Positions 20,434-28,997 are shown, numbered from the stretch's first letter. The stretch is 64,000 nucleotides of DNA from Vibrio harveyi NBRC 15634 = ATCC 14126 = KCTC 12724 (GCF_001591145.1 NZ_BCUF01000004.1:121195-185194); one strand, 5' to 3'. Numbers and translations are program-made. Notes: a model not told the origin generated them from the sequence alone.

Positions 20434-21120
20434 ATGCCATCTAAACACGCTCTAGCTCTTGTTATCGGTCTATCACTAACCGCTACTGCTAACGCTGAAG
20501 AATACCGTCAACATGAAGCACACGTGCACGGTCACGTAGAATTCAATATTGCTCAAGACGGTAAAGACCTATTGATCGAAATCACATCTCCAGGTGCTGA
20601 CGTAGTGGGCTTTGAGCATGCACCAGAAAACGCAGAACAAGAAAATGCACTGAATAATGCTATTGCTGCTCTAAAAGACACGAACAAACTGTTTGCTATC
20701 AACCAGCAAGCAAAGTGTGTAATTGAAGATGTACATGTAGCTCACACGCTAGGAGAAGAGTCACACGAAGGTCATGATCACCACGACCATGGAGGTCACG
20801 ATCATGATAAACATGACCACGAAGGGCATGATCACGATAAACATGACCATGACAAGCATAAAGACCATGATCATGATGACCACCACGATCATGACGGTCA
20901 CGAGCATCACGAAGGTCATGACCATGAACACGGTGGTCATGGTGAATTCACCGTAGAGTACCGCTACCACTGTGATTCAGTTGCAGACCTAAACAGCATA
21001 GATACGACTTGGTTTAAGCAATTCCCAGCAACGGAATCTATCAGTGTGAACCTGTTCACTGACACCACTCAGTCTGCGACTAACCTAAGCAAAGACAACG
21101 CAAAGATCGCAATTAAATAA
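20434..21120 (+). CDS. zrgA: His-rich zinc-binding protein, DUF2796/ZrgA family
   Basis: A 228-residue exported protein: signal peptide (residues 1-21, Ala-Asn-Ala cleavage), a conserved HEAHVHGHVEFN motif right after it (27-38), a folded region, then a very His/Asp-rich stretch at 111-169 made of HDHD, DKHDHD and GHDHE units, and a C-terminal domain with Cys180. The pattern fits a periplasmic zinc scavenger or chaperone. In V. cholerae the homologous operon (zrgABCDE) is a second zinc uptake system beside ZnuABC; the gene letter is my best match. AGGAT precedes the ATG. Confidence 0.82.
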   Translation: MPSKHALALVIGLSLTATANAEEYRQHEAHVHGHVEFNIAQDGKDLLIEITSPGADVVGFEHAPENAEQENALNNAIAALKDTNKLFAINQQAKCVIEDVHVAHTLGEESHEGHDHHDHGGHDHDKHDHEGHDHDKHDHDKHKDHDHDDHHDHDGHEHHEGHDHEHGGHGEFTVEYRYHCDSVADLNSIDTTWFKQFPATESISVNLFTDTTQSATNLSKDNAKIAIK

Positions 21121-21127
21121 CTCATAT

Positions 21128-21153
21128 GGCGTGTAAGTACCCACTTACACGCC
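21128..21153 (+). terminator. Intraoperonic stem-loop after zrgA
   Basis: GGCGTGTAAGT, loop ACCC, ACTTACACGCC: a perfect 11-bp stem immediately after the zrgA stop and 20 bases before the ATPase gene. It has no T run, so it is more likely a 3' stabiliser or partial stop than a full terminator. Confidence 0.6.
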
Positions 21154-21172
21154 ATTGCTTTGGTGATTTACT

Positions 21173-21901
21173 ATGACTGAAACCACGTCAAACGTTGTTG
21201 AGCTATCTAACGCCCAGTTTGTCTGGCCCGGCTCAGAAAACGCGACCATTAACATCCCGCAACTTCACATTGCTCAAGGCGAGCATGTCTTTATCAAAGG
21301 TCCTAGCGGCTGTGGTAAATCGACTCTGCTTGCTTTGTTAACTGGCATCAACACACTCACATCTGGCTCACTGTCGGTATTGGACAGTGATATCGCCAGC
21401 CTAAGAGCAAGCCAAAGAGACAAATTTCGTGCCGATCACATTGGCTATATCTTCCAACAATTCAATTTGTTGCCTTACCTAAATGTGATTGAGAATGTCC
21501 TAATTCCATGCCAATTCAGCAGAATTCGCCGCGACCGCGTTGCTCCAAATGCTTCTACGGCATCACTGGAGCAACAAGCAACAACGCTATTAGAGCGCTT
21601 ACGTTTACCAAAAGCACTGCATGACAAGCCGGTATCAGAACTCAGCATTGGTCAGCAACAACGTGTCGCAGCCGCACGCGCTTTGATCGGTCAGCCTGAA
21701 TTGGTGATTGCCGATGAACCGACATCTGCATTGGATCATGACAACCGTAAGGCTTTCATTGAACTATTAATGGAACAAGCCAACCTTGCTAACGCGACAC
21801 TGGTTTTTGTCAGCCATGACCCGACGCTAGAGTCCTTGTTTGACCGAACACTCAATCTGCCTGAAATCAATCAAGCGCAAACCCTAGGAGCCGCATCATG
21901 A
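21173..21901 (+). CDS. ABC transporter ATP-binding protein of the Zur-controlled operon
   Basis: A 242-residue ABC ATPase of the LolD/MacB type. Walker A GPSGCGKST is at residues 43-51, the Q-loop is IFQQFNLLPYLNVIENV, and Walker B is LVIADEPTSALD. The signature reads LSIGQQQRVAAARAL rather than the usual LSGGQ. It would energise the FtsX-type permease encoded next, with which it overlaps by four bases (ATGA). Because such MacB-like pairs drive mechanotransmission rather than classic import, how it serves zinc uptake is unclear. Confidence 0.9.
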   Translation: MTETTSNVVELSNAQFVWPGSENATINIPQLHIAQGEHVFIKGPSGCGKSTLLALLTGINTLTSGSLSVLDSDIASLRASQRDKFRADHIGYIFQQFNLLPYLNVIENVLIPCQFSRIRRDRVAPNASTASLEQQATTLLERLRLPKALHDKPVSELSIGQQQRVAAARALIGQPELVIADEPTSALDHDNRKAFIELLMEQANLANATLVFVSHDPTLESLFDRTLNLPEINQAQTLGAAS

Positions 21902-23157
21902 GTGCAGTTGTAAAGCTCGCTTGGAAAAGCCTGATGAACCGCAAGGCGACTGCTATTCTCACCATCATGACAGTCGCTATTTCTGTTGTTCTACTATTGG
22001 GTGTAGAACGCATTCGAACCCAAGCAAAAGACAGCTTCGCTAACACCATTTCTGGTACAGACTTAATTGTCGGAGGTCGCTCAGGGCAAGTGAACCTATT
22101 GTTGTACTCGGTATTCAGAATTGGTAATGCCACAAACAACATTGACTGGAAGAGCTACCAAGAGTTTGCTAACCACCGCGCCGTAGATTGGGCGATTCCA
22201 ATCTCGCTGGGTGATTCACACAAAGGCTTTCGAGTCATGGGGACCAACCACAGCTACTTCGAACATTATAAGTACGGAAGTAAGCAACCACTAACCTTCT
22301 CTGAAGGTAGAGAATTCAATGGTTTATTTGAAACCGTACTTGGCTCTGATGTTGCGAAACAACTTGGCTATAAGATTGGTAGCGAGATCATCATTGCTCA
22401 TGGCATCAGTGATGTCGGCTTCAGTCGACACGATAACTTGCCATTTAAAGTGGTGGGGATTCTTGCGCCTACTGGCACTCCGGTGGACAAAACTGTCCAT
22501 GTTTCTCTAGAAGCGATTGAAGCGATTCACGTCGGTTGGGAAAGCGGGGCTCGCTTAGGTCCGACACCAAGTGCGGCTGAGCTCAAAGCCAGAGACTTCC
22601 AACCTAAACAGATCACTGCCATGTTGGTTGGCTTGAAATCACGCATTCAGACTTTTGCTCTGCAAAGACAAATTAATACTTACCCGAAAGAGCCGCTTAG
22701 CGCCATCATGCCGGGCGTCGCTCTGCATGAATTATGGGGCATGATGTCGGTTGCAGAACAAGCACTGATGGCAGTCTCAGGCTTCGTAGTCGTTGCAGGT
22801 TTATTGGGTATGTTGAGTAGCTTGCTAACCAGCTTACAAGAACGCCGCCGTGAAATGGCAATTCTGCGTGCGATGGGGGCAAGACCTAAACACGTCTTCT
22901 CATTACTGATCAGTGAAGCGAGTTTACTGACGTTTGCAGGCATCATTACTGGTGTTGCGGGCTTGTATTCCATTCTTGCCCTCTTGCAACCAATAATCCA
23001 ACAAAGTTATGGTATACACCTAACCTTAACGGCACTGTCGCCGTATGAATGGATGTTGCTTGGCTTTGTACAGTGTGCAGGTATTGTGATTGGCTTCATC
23101 CCAGCATTCCGCGCTTACCGACAATCGCTCAGTGATGGAATGACAATTAGGATTTAG
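21898..23157 (+). CDS. ABC transporter permease, FtsX/MacB type, zinc operon
   Basis: A 419-residue inner-membrane protein with the MacB/FtsX topology: one N-terminal helix (about 17-36), a large periplasmic domain (about 40-280) and three C-terminal helices (about 285-310, 335-360, 385-405). The cytoplasmic ERRREMAILRAMGARPKHVF segment is the FtsX-domain coupling motif. It pairs with the upstream ATPase and sits between two exported proteins in the Zur-controlled operon. Confidence 0.9.
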   Translation: MSAVVKLAWKSLMNRKATAILTIMTVAISVVLLLGVERIRTQAKDSFANTISGTDLIVGGRSGQVNLLLYSVFRIGNATNNIDWKSYQEFANHRAVDWAIPISLGDSHKGFRVMGTNHSYFEHYKYGSKQPLTFSEGREFNGLFETVLGSDVAKQLGYKIGSEIIIAHGISDVGFSRHDNLPFKVVGILAPTGTPVDKTVHVSLEAIEAIHVGWESGARLGPTPSAAELKARDFQPKQITAMLVGLKSRIQTFALQRQINTYPKEPLSAIMPGVALHELWGMMSVAEQALMAVSGFVVVAGLLGMLSSLLTSLQERRREMAILRAMGARPKHVFSLLISEASLLTFAGIITGVAGLYSILALLQPIIQQSYGIHLTLTALSPYEWMLLGFVQCAGIVIGFIPAFRAYRQSLSDGMTIRI

Positions 23158-23162
23158 TAAAA

Positions 23163-23657
23163 ATGTGGAAAAAGATACTCGCTAGCTGTTTGCTACTAAT
23201 TTCCTTCACTGCGCCAGTAATGGCAAGTGATGAACCATTAACGCTCGATTGGATTGATCTTGTACCAGAGAATGAGCGCAAGATGTTCGACAGTGTTGGC
23301 ATGCCAGCCACTGACCACAATGGTGGTGCGGCACTTCAATCTAAGATTGGTAATGTTCGCCCTGAGCTTAACGGCAGCAAAGTGAAAATCCCGGGCTTTG
23401 TCATCCCATTAGAAGGTGATGCGAATACGGTGACGGAATTCCTACTGGTGCCATATTTTGGCGCTTGTATCCATGTTCCGCCACCACCACCAAATCAGAT
23501 CATCTATGTAAAATTCCCGAAAGGAGCCCCAGTGCAGGAGCTTTGGGATGTCATTTATGTGGTGGGAACGTTAAAAACCGAGACCATTGAACATGAGTTG
23601 GCAGAAACTGCCTACGTGATTGAAGGCTCATCAATCGAACCCTACGATGACATGTAA
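23163..23657 (+). CDS. DUF3299-family exported protein, zinc operon
   Basis: A 164-residue protein with a signal peptide (residues 1-21) and the DUF3299 core: KIPGFVIPLEG, then YFGACIHVPPPPPNQIIYV (98-116) with an invariant-looking Cys102 and His104 next to a run of five prolines. It starts five bases after the permease stop and is the last gene of the Zur operon. The Cys/His pair could bind metal, but this is inference and the function is unknown. Confidence 0.82.
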   Translation: MWKKILASCLLLISFTAPVMASDEPLTLDWIDLVPENERKMFDSVGMPATDHNGGAALQSKIGNVRPELNGSKVKIPGFVIPLEGDANTVTEFLLVPYFGACIHVPPPPPNQIIYVKFPKGAPVQELWDVIYVVGTLKTETIEHELAETAYVIEGSSIEPYDDM

Positions 23658-23718
23658 TGTCTGCTTGATTAAATAAATACACTAGGCGTCGGTTCGGCGC
23701 CTTTTTTATGCCTGCTGT

Positions 23719-23823
23719 TTATACGATGTAACGAGATAAATACGCTAACACGCCAACATACAAAACCAAAAGTAGCGCTATCGACAGGTGTTTTCTCAGT
23801 TTGCTTGCGTCTGAATATTTCAT
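23719..23823 (-). CDS. Small single-pass membrane protein, 34 residues, unrecognised
   Basis: A 34-codon ORF preceded by a very strong ribosome binding site (GGAGGGG, four to five bases from the ATG). The product has a basic, polar N-terminus (MKYSDASKLRKHLS), one hydrophobic helix of about 15 residues (residues 15-29) and a short SRYIV tail. It lies convergent to the zinc operon and divergent from the TIGR03899-like gene. The minus-strand upstream sequence is AT-rich, with a possible TAAAAT -10 and a weak Fur-like AATGATAATGAG (23858-23869). I do not recognise a family. Confidence 0.55.
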   Translation of the reverse strand: MKYSDASKLRKHLSIALLLVLYVGVLAYLSRYIV

Positions 23824-23977
23824 CACCCCTCCAAAATAACGATAACAATTTTAACAACTCATTATCATTTTGAATAGTCCTTATTCTGTCAAAATCCGGA
23901 CATGCCTCTCTGGTCGAGAAAACAGGAAAGGTGTAAATTTAAGCAAGCGCTAATCGCCAGTCTTGGTAGGAAATGAA

Positions 23978-24883
23978 ATGGCAGAACCAACAAAGCAACC
24001 TGTTGTTATCGAACACGAACCCACACAACAAAAACATACTCATCATGAAAAGAAGTCTGGCTACATTAAAGACAGTGCAAGCCGTGTTCAAAGCATTGCC
24101 CAAATCTACGGGTTAGACGCATTGTTGCAAAGTGATCCTCCAGCTAAAACCGCACTAGAACGCGCTCAATTGCGTGAACAACGCCGCCAAGAGCAAAGAC
24201 AAAAGAACTTAGAGCAGATCCTAAAACTGGCGCACAGCTCATGTCGAGATGAGACCGCAGGTGAACCTGACCAAGACTGGTTGTATCGTTTTTTCGATAT
24301 GGCTCAGGACATCCACAACAGCTCAATGCAAAAGTTGTGGGCACAAGTCATGAAGCGCGAAGTGACCAACCCCGGCTCAACATCGATGAAAGCGCTTAAA
24401 GTCCTTAAAGATATGTCGCCGAGAGAAGCACAGACTCTGCAACGGGCAGCCACACTGGCATGCAGCTTCGGTGGAGATACCAGTCGCAAACTGCTGATTG
24501 GCTACAAAGCGCATGGCGGGATGTTCAGCTTTGGCAAACGCGATACCACTAGCAATCTTAATATGGGCAGCTTCCAGCTTCCTTATTCAAGCTTGTTAGT
24601 GTTGATTGAATTGGGACTGCTGCACAGCACTGAATTAGAGTCCGGAGAAATTGGCATTGAAACGCCTTTGATGCTCACCTATCAAGGTAAAAACTTATCA
24701 CTGCAGGTAAATACGAAAGGCGTGCGCCTGTTGTACTACCGCTTTACCCCAACAGGTAATGAGTTGTGTAAACTGCTCGGAAATAAACCTAACAACCAGT
24801 ATTACGATCAGATGTTAGCGCTTTTAAATCAGAGATTTAGCGTTCATAGTGAAGCAAAACCTACGGTGAATCACACCGTTTAG
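23978..24883 (+). CDS. TIGR03899-like conserved hypothetical protein
   Basis: A 301-residue cytoplasmic protein without signal or membrane helices. The N-terminal third is charged, with a coiled-coil-like RAQLREQRRQEQRQKNLEQI stretch near 60-80. The centre (about 100-160) carries DWLYRFFDMAQDIHNSSMQKLWAQ, resembling DUF2806 proteins, followed by LKDMSPREAQTLQRAA. The C-terminal half looks like a winged or beta-rich domain. AGGAA lies five bases before the ATG at 23978. Homologues are common in Vibrio and Shewanella; the function is unknown. Confidence 0.65.
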   Translation: MAEPTKQPVVIEHEPTQQKHTHHEKKSGYIKDSASRVQSIAQIYGLDALLQSDPPAKTALERAQLREQRRQEQRQKNLEQILKLAHSSCRDETAGEPDQDWLYRFFDMAQDIHNSSMQKLWAQVMKREVTNPGSTSMKALKVLKDMSPREAQTLQRAATLACSFGGDTSRKLLIGYKAHGGMFSFGKRDTTSNLNMGSFQLPYSSLLVLIELGLLHSTELESGEIGIETPLMLTYQGKNLSLQVNTKGVRLLYYRFTPTGNELCKLLGNKPNNQYYDQMLALLNQRFSVHSEAKPTVNHTV

Positions 24884-24890
24884 TACAGCA

Positions 24891-24929
24891 AAAAGAGCTT
24901 TTGGTCACCTATGATCCAAAAGCTCTTTT
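24891..24929. terminator. Bidirectional terminator, copy 1
   Basis: AAAGAGCTTTTGG, an 11-base loop TCACCTATGAT, CCAAAAGCTCTTT: a perfect 13-bp stem with A and T flanks, between convergent genes. Confidence 0.85.
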
Positions 24930-24941
24930 ATCTGCTCAATG

Positions 24942-24976
24942 ACTTTTTGGCCACCTATGATCCAAATGCTTTTTTA
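24942..24976. terminator. Degenerate second copy of the same terminator
   Basis: ACTTTTTGG, loop CCACCTATGAT, CCAAATGCTTTTTT repeats the preceding stem-loop with mismatches and the same loop sequence; its end touches the cysC stop at 24974. Confidence 0.65.
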
Positions 24977-25591
24977 TCGGATCACGCCACGTTGTTTAAG
25001 GTCGATTAAACACAACTCCACCAGCTCTTCGACACTCTTTTCGCCCGCAGGCAAATCAATTTCTGGGTTTGCTGGTGCTTGGTATTCTGAGTCAATACCG
25101 GTGAAATTTGGGATTTCACCTGCGCGTGCTTTTTTGTACAAGCCTTTTGGATCGCGACCTTCACATACTTCTAGAGACGCATTGACGAACACTTCAATAA
25201 ACTCACCCTCAGGCAGTAGATCACGCACCAATTGACGCTCAGCGCGGTGAGGAGAAATAAACGCTGACAAAACAATCAACCCCGCATCTGCCATCAGTTT
25301 TGCTAACTCACCAATACGGCGAATGTTCTCGCGACGGTCTTGCTCAGAAAAGCCTAAATCGCTGCACAAGCCATGGCGCACATTGTCGCCATCGAGCAAA
25401 TAAGTGTGATAACCCAATTCGGCTAAGCGATTTTCCAATGCGCCCGCCACCGTTGATTTACCTGCACCTGATAGCCCAGTAAACCAAAGTACCGCAGGCT
25501 TCTGCTTTTTTAATCCAGCACGAAACTGTTTATCAACCGAGTGCTGATGCCAAACGATGTTTTCATCTTTTACCGGAGTTTCGGCAGTCAT
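24974..25591 (-). CDS. cysC: Adenylyl-sulfate kinase CysC
   Basis: A 205-residue APS kinase that phosphorylates adenosine 5'-phosphosulfate to PAPS in assimilatory sulfate reduction. The P-loop GLSGAGKST is at residues 39-47, followed by the DGDNVRHGL substrate motif (about 67-75) and ENIRRIGE and FISPHRAER signatures. It is the last gene of the cobA-cysDN-SLC13-cysC cluster, 24 bases after the permease gene. Confidence 0.97.
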   Translation of the reverse strand: MTAETPVKDENIVWHQHSVDKQFRAGLKKQKPAVLWFTGLSGAGKSTVAGALENRLAELGYHTYLLDGDNVRHGLCSDLGFSEQDRRENIRRIGELAKLMADAGLIVLSAFISPHRAERQLVRDLLPEGEFIEVFVNASLEVCEGRDPKGLYKKARAGEIPNFTGIDSEYQAPANPEIDLPAGEKSVEELVELCLIDLKQRGVIR

Positions 25592-25615
25592 AACGTATCC
25601 TTGTAAATTTACAGA

Positions 25616-27346
25616 TTAAAACGGAAAGAAGACCGGAATCAGCGTCAGTACTAGCACTGAATACACAATGGAAATCGGCACGCCAATTCGCACATAATCG
25701 GTCAATTTGTAATTCCCTACGCTGTATACCAACAAGTTGGTTTGGTATCCGTAAGGAGAGATAAAACTGGCACTGGCACCAAACAGCACCGCCATAATGA
25801 AAGGCATTGGGTCAACGCCATAGCCTACCGCCATGCTATAGCCAATAGGGAAAGACAGCGCCGCCGCCGCATTATTGGTGACAAGTTCCGTTAGCACCAG
25901 AGTCATGATGTAAGTTGCAACTAAAGCGCCAAACACGCCCCAGCCATTAAAGGCTTCGATAAACATATTGCCCATACGCACCGACAAGCCGGATGAAATC
26001 ATCAATTGCGCAATAGATAACGCAGAGCCAACAATCACCACGATATCAATTGGGAAGCGACGACGAAGTTCAGAAAGTTGAATCACACCAAAGGCAAGTA
26101 GCGCAATCAAATACGCCGCCAGACCTTTGATAATAGGTACGAGTTCCAACAACGCACAGCCAATCACTGCAGCAAAGCCAAACAACACCAAGGCCGATTT
26201 ATTCGCATCCAAACGTGCACTCGAATCTAAATCGTTCACCAACACGAACTCTTTACGATGCGCGCGGCGTTCTGCTTCAAAGCGCTTACCGGGAACTAAA
26301 ACTAACGTATCACCTGCGGCTAAAGTGATATTGCCTAAGCCACCTTCAAGACGCTCATGACCACGGCGAATCGCCACGACCACCGCATCAAATCGATCTC
26401 GAAAACGGCTCTCTTTAAGCGTTTTATGGCAGAAGGTCGCCGATGAGCTCACCACCACTTCCATAAAATTTTGTCCGTTGAGGTGTTGATGACCAAACAA
26501 CGTTAAACCTGGGATCTCTTGTAGCGTCGCAACACTCTCTACATCACCACAAAATAGTAATCGGTCTTTAGCATTAAGCACAAAATCAGGACCAACAGAA
26601 GGCACACTGACACCATCGCGTATCACTTCAGCCAAAAATAGTTTTCTCAGTGCGCGTAAGTTATTTTCCGTAATAGTACGTCCAACCAGTGGCGAGCCCG
26701 GTTCGACACGAGACTCTAAGAAGTAAGGCAAGTCTTCTTGGCTTTGGTCATCGTAATTAGGCAAAAGGTAACTTAGCGGAATCAGAATCAGCACACCGCC
26801 CACCAGCACCGCCAAACCAATCATAGTCGGAGTAAAGAAATTCAGGCTTGGTAAGCCCGCATCCTCAACAAAGCTGTTGATGATTAAATTGGTCGAGGTA
26901 CCAATCAGCGTCAGCGTGCCACCAAAAATCGCCGCATAAGAAAGGGGAATTAAAAGCTTAGAAGGCGCGTGCTGTTGATTACGTTTTATCGCACCAATTA
27001 ATGACACCACCACCGCTGTATTGTTAGTGAAAGAAGAAAGCAAAGCAGTAGAAAAGCCTAATTTGGCAATAACACTACCCAAATTACCTTCAGAAATACT
27101 GCGACTGACCCAACTAATTAATAACGTTTTTTCTAATGCGCTTGATGCAAGAATTAATAGCACTAAGGTCAGAAGTGAAGAGTTAGTAAAGTTTGCCGCA
27201 ATGGTATTGAGCTCTAACATACCAGCCATAAAAGCAATAAAGGCTGCGCCAGCAAACACATAACTAGGTTTAAGTTTGGTTACGAGTAAACAAGTGATAA
27301 TGCCAAGCAAAATCGCTAATACAAATCCTTGTTCCCACATAGCCAA
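25616..27346 (-). CDS. SLC13/DASS-family permease with RCK_C domains, probable sulfate transporter
   Basis: A 576-residue inner-membrane protein with two clusters of helices (about 5-200 and 390-576) flanking a soluble insert (about 205-370) of two TrkA-C/RCK_C-type domains. The two sodium-site motifs of the family are seen as SFTNNTAVV (about 105) and LVTNNAAAAL (about 480). Its place between cysN and cysC suggests sulfate is the substrate, which is inference; related plant and algal SLC13-like proteins are sulfate carriers. The ATG follows an AAGGA ribosome binding site. Confidence 0.85.
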   Translation of the reverse strand: MAMWEQGFVLAILLGIITCLLVTKLKPSYVFAGAAFIAFMAGMLELNTIAANFTNSSLLTLVLLILASSALEKTLLISWVSRSISEGNLGSVIAKLGFSTALLSSFTNNTAVVVSLIGAIKRNQQHAPSKLLIPLSYAAIFGGTLTLIGTSTNLIINSFVEDAGLPSLNFFTPTMIGLAVLVGGVLILIPLSYLLPNYDDQSQEDLPYFLESRVEPGSPLVGRTITENNLRALRKLFLAEVIRDGVSVPSVGPDFVLNAKDRLLFCGDVESVATLQEIPGLTLFGHQHLNGQNFMEVVVSSSATFCHKTLKESRFRDRFDAVVVAIRRGHERLEGGLGNITLAAGDTLVLVPGKRFEAERRAHRKEFVLVNDLDSSARLDANKSALVLFGFAAVIGCALLELVPIIKGLAAYLIALLAFGVIQLSELRRRFPIDIVVIVGSALSIAQLMISSGLSVRMGNMFIEAFNGWGVFGALVATYIMTLVLTELVTNNAAAALSFPIGYSMAVGYGVDPMPFIMAVLFGASASFISPYGYQTNLLVYSVGNYKLTDYVRIGVPISIVYSVLVLTLIPVFFPF

Positions 27347-27390
27347 TCCTTACCAATAAACCCAATACGGGCACAACAACTCGTGCAAAC

Positions 27391-27486
27391 TTAGCTGCAC
27401 GGAGTGACAAACGAGTAACCAGACAAAAAAGCAAAGCAAGCGAAAAAGAACGCCAGAATGCTCGGTTTCTTGGGCTTCCGGAGCAT
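27391..27486 (-). CDS. Possible 31-residue membrane protein in the cys operon
   Basis: An ORF in the cysN-permease gap encoding a basic start (MLRKPKKPS) and an aromatic hydrophobic stretch (ILAFFFACFAFLSGYSFV). AGG abuts the ATG directly, so the ribosome binding site is poor. The T-rich DNA could produce such a helix by chance. I list it only as a candidate. Confidence 0.25.
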   Translation of the reverse strand: MLRKPKKPSILAFFFACFAFLSGYSFVTPCS

Positions 27487-27505
27487 CCTGGATTCGGGGG
27501 AAATC

Positions 27506-27536
27506 AGCCTGACGGGTTTCGCAACCCCATCAGGCT
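27506..27536 (-). terminator. Stem-loop between cysN and the SLC13 permease gene
   Basis: AGCCTGACGGGTT pairs with AACCCCATCAGGCT around a four-base loop (one mismatch). It stands about 12 bases after the cysN stop with no T run, so it may protect or partly terminate the cobA-cysDN transcript. Confidence 0.6.
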
Positions 27537-27548
27537 TGATGAACCAAA

Positions 27549-28979
27549 TTACTTCTTCAGTAACTGGCTTAGATCTTTGGCTTCCCAGTGTGGGAAGTGC
27601 TTACGAACGAGAGCATTGAGTTCAAGCTCGAACGCAGAAACATCCGCAAGACCACGCTCAACAGCAGCCAAGCTTTCTTTCACCATGCCCGCCCCAACCG
27701 TTACATTGGTTAGACGGTCGATGATGATGAAGCCGCCGGTATCGGCACAATCTTGGTAGTTATCCAACGCGACAGATTCGTTCAGCGACCACTCACACAA
27801 GCCAATGCCGTTAAGCGGCAACTCCGCTGCGCCGTGAGTCGAAAGGTTGTTGATGTCGTACTGGTGACGAATCGCTTCAACGTGACCCACCGTCTTCTTA
27901 CCAGCAATCTTAATGTCGTAATCACGACCCGGTTGCAGCGGTTGCTCTGTCATCCACACAACGTCAGCCAACAAGTGGTTGGTTGATTCTACTTGCGCAT
28001 TTTCCAGTACCAATAAATCACCACGACTGATGTCGATTTCGTCATTCAGAGTCAAGGTCACAGCCAGACCTGCTTGTGCTTCCTGTACATCACCATCAAA
28101 GGTCACGATGCGTGCAACGGTTGAGGTTTTGCCTGATGGCAGTGCCTTAATCGCATCACCGACTTTCACCGAGCCCGATGAAATCGTGCCCGCAAAACCA
28201 CGAAAATCGAGGTTAGGACGGTTTACATACTGAACAGGGAAACGGAAGTCGCCTTCGCCTTTCTCGTGGTCAACGTCAACAGTCTCAAGTAGCTCAAGCA
28301 GAGATGGACCTTCGAACCAGCTTAGGTTCTGTCCTTTCTCTACTACGTTGTCGCCTTCTAGCGCTGACAACGGAATGATTTGGATATCCGTCTCACCCGC
28401 TAGGTTCTCTGAAAACTGTAAGTATTCATCGCGGATCTCTTCAAACCGTTCTTGTGAGTAATCCACCAAGTCCATTTTGTTGATCGCCACAACGAAGTGT
28501 TTCAAACCCAGTAGGTTAGAAATGAATGAGTGACGACGCGTTTGGTCCAACACACCTTTGCGTGCATCAACCAGAATCACAGCCAAATCACAGGTCGATG
28601 CGCCTGTTGCCATGTTACGCGTGTACTGCTCATGCCCTGGTGTATCAGCAATGATGAACTTACGCTTCTGCGTTGAGAAGTAACGGTAAGCCACATCAAT
28701 GGTGATGCCCTGCTCGCGCTCTGCTTGTAGACCATCTACCAGCAATGCCAAATCTGGCTTTTCACCCGTGGTGCCTACGCGTTGGCTATCCGAGTGAACT
28801 GCCGCTAGCTGATCTTCATAAATTTGTTTTGAGTCGTGGAGTAAGCGACCGATTAGGGTACTTTTACCGTCATCTACCGAGCCACAAGTCAGGAATCTAA
28901 GTAACGACTTGTACTGGTGTTGTTTTAAATAGCCTTCAATACCAAGCTCGGCTAATTGAGCTTCAACTGCACTGTTCAT
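27549..28979 (-). CDS. cysN: Sulfate adenylyltransferase subunit 1, CysN
   Basis: A 476-residue EF-Tu-like GTPase that, with CysD, forms ATP sulfurylase (sulfate + ATP to APS). GTPase motifs are G1 GSVDDGKST (33-41), G3 DTPGHEQY (about 112) and G4 NKMD (about 167). Two beta-barrel domains follow. Unlike NodQ-type proteins there is no fused APS kinase; CysC is separate downstream. It starts 18 bases after cysD. Confidence 0.97.
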   Translation of the reverse strand: MNSAVEAQLAELGIEGYLKQHQYKSLLRFLTCGSVDDGKSTLIGRLLHDSKQIYEDQLAAVHSDSQRVGTTGEKPDLALLVDGLQAEREQGITIDVAYRYFSTQKRKFIIADTPGHEQYTRNMATGASTCDLAVILVDARKGVLDQTRRHSFISNLLGLKHFVVAINKMDLVDYSQERFEEIRDEYLQFSENLAGETDIQIIPLSALEGDNVVEKGQNLSWFEGPSLLELLETVDVDHEKGEGDFRFPVQYVNRPNLDFRGFAGTISSGSVKVGDAIKALPSGKTSTVARIVTFDGDVQEAQAGLAVTLTLNDEIDISRGDLLVLENAQVESTNHLLADVVWMTEQPLQPGRDYDIKIAGKKTVGHVEAIRHQYDINNLSTHGAAELPLNGIGLCEWSLNESVALDNYQDCADTGGFIIIDRLTNVTVGAGMVKESLAAVERGLADVSAFELELNALVRKHFPHWEAKDLSQLLKK

Positions 28980-28997
28980 TATCTTTCCTTAGATCCT

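Noticed and set aside
20764..20940. Possible tandem DNA repeat or CRISPR-like array in zrgA
   Set aside because: It is in-frame codon repetition for a His/Asp-rich metal-binding stretch, with no uniform repeat and spacer lengths.
20761..20970. Met/Val-rich minus-strand ORF and a Met/Thr-rich plus-strand ORF over the His-rich zrgA segment
   Set aside because: They are frame shadows of the CAT/GAT repeat encoding His and Asp.
21173..23157. Macrolide efflux (MacB) or lipoprotein release (LolCD) assignment
   Set aside because: The ATPase and permease are of that class, but the Zur box and the His-rich and DUF3299 partners point to the zinc system.
23669..23857. 62-codon minus-strand ORF over the gap after the zinc operon
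   Set aside because: It lacks a ribosome binding site and its product has no coherent hydrophobic or domain pattern; the 34-codon ORF in another frame of the same stretch has a far better start.
23841..23869. Firm Fur box upstream of the 34-codon ORF
   Set aside because: Only part of the consensus is present (AATGATAATGAG); kept as a weak possibility only.
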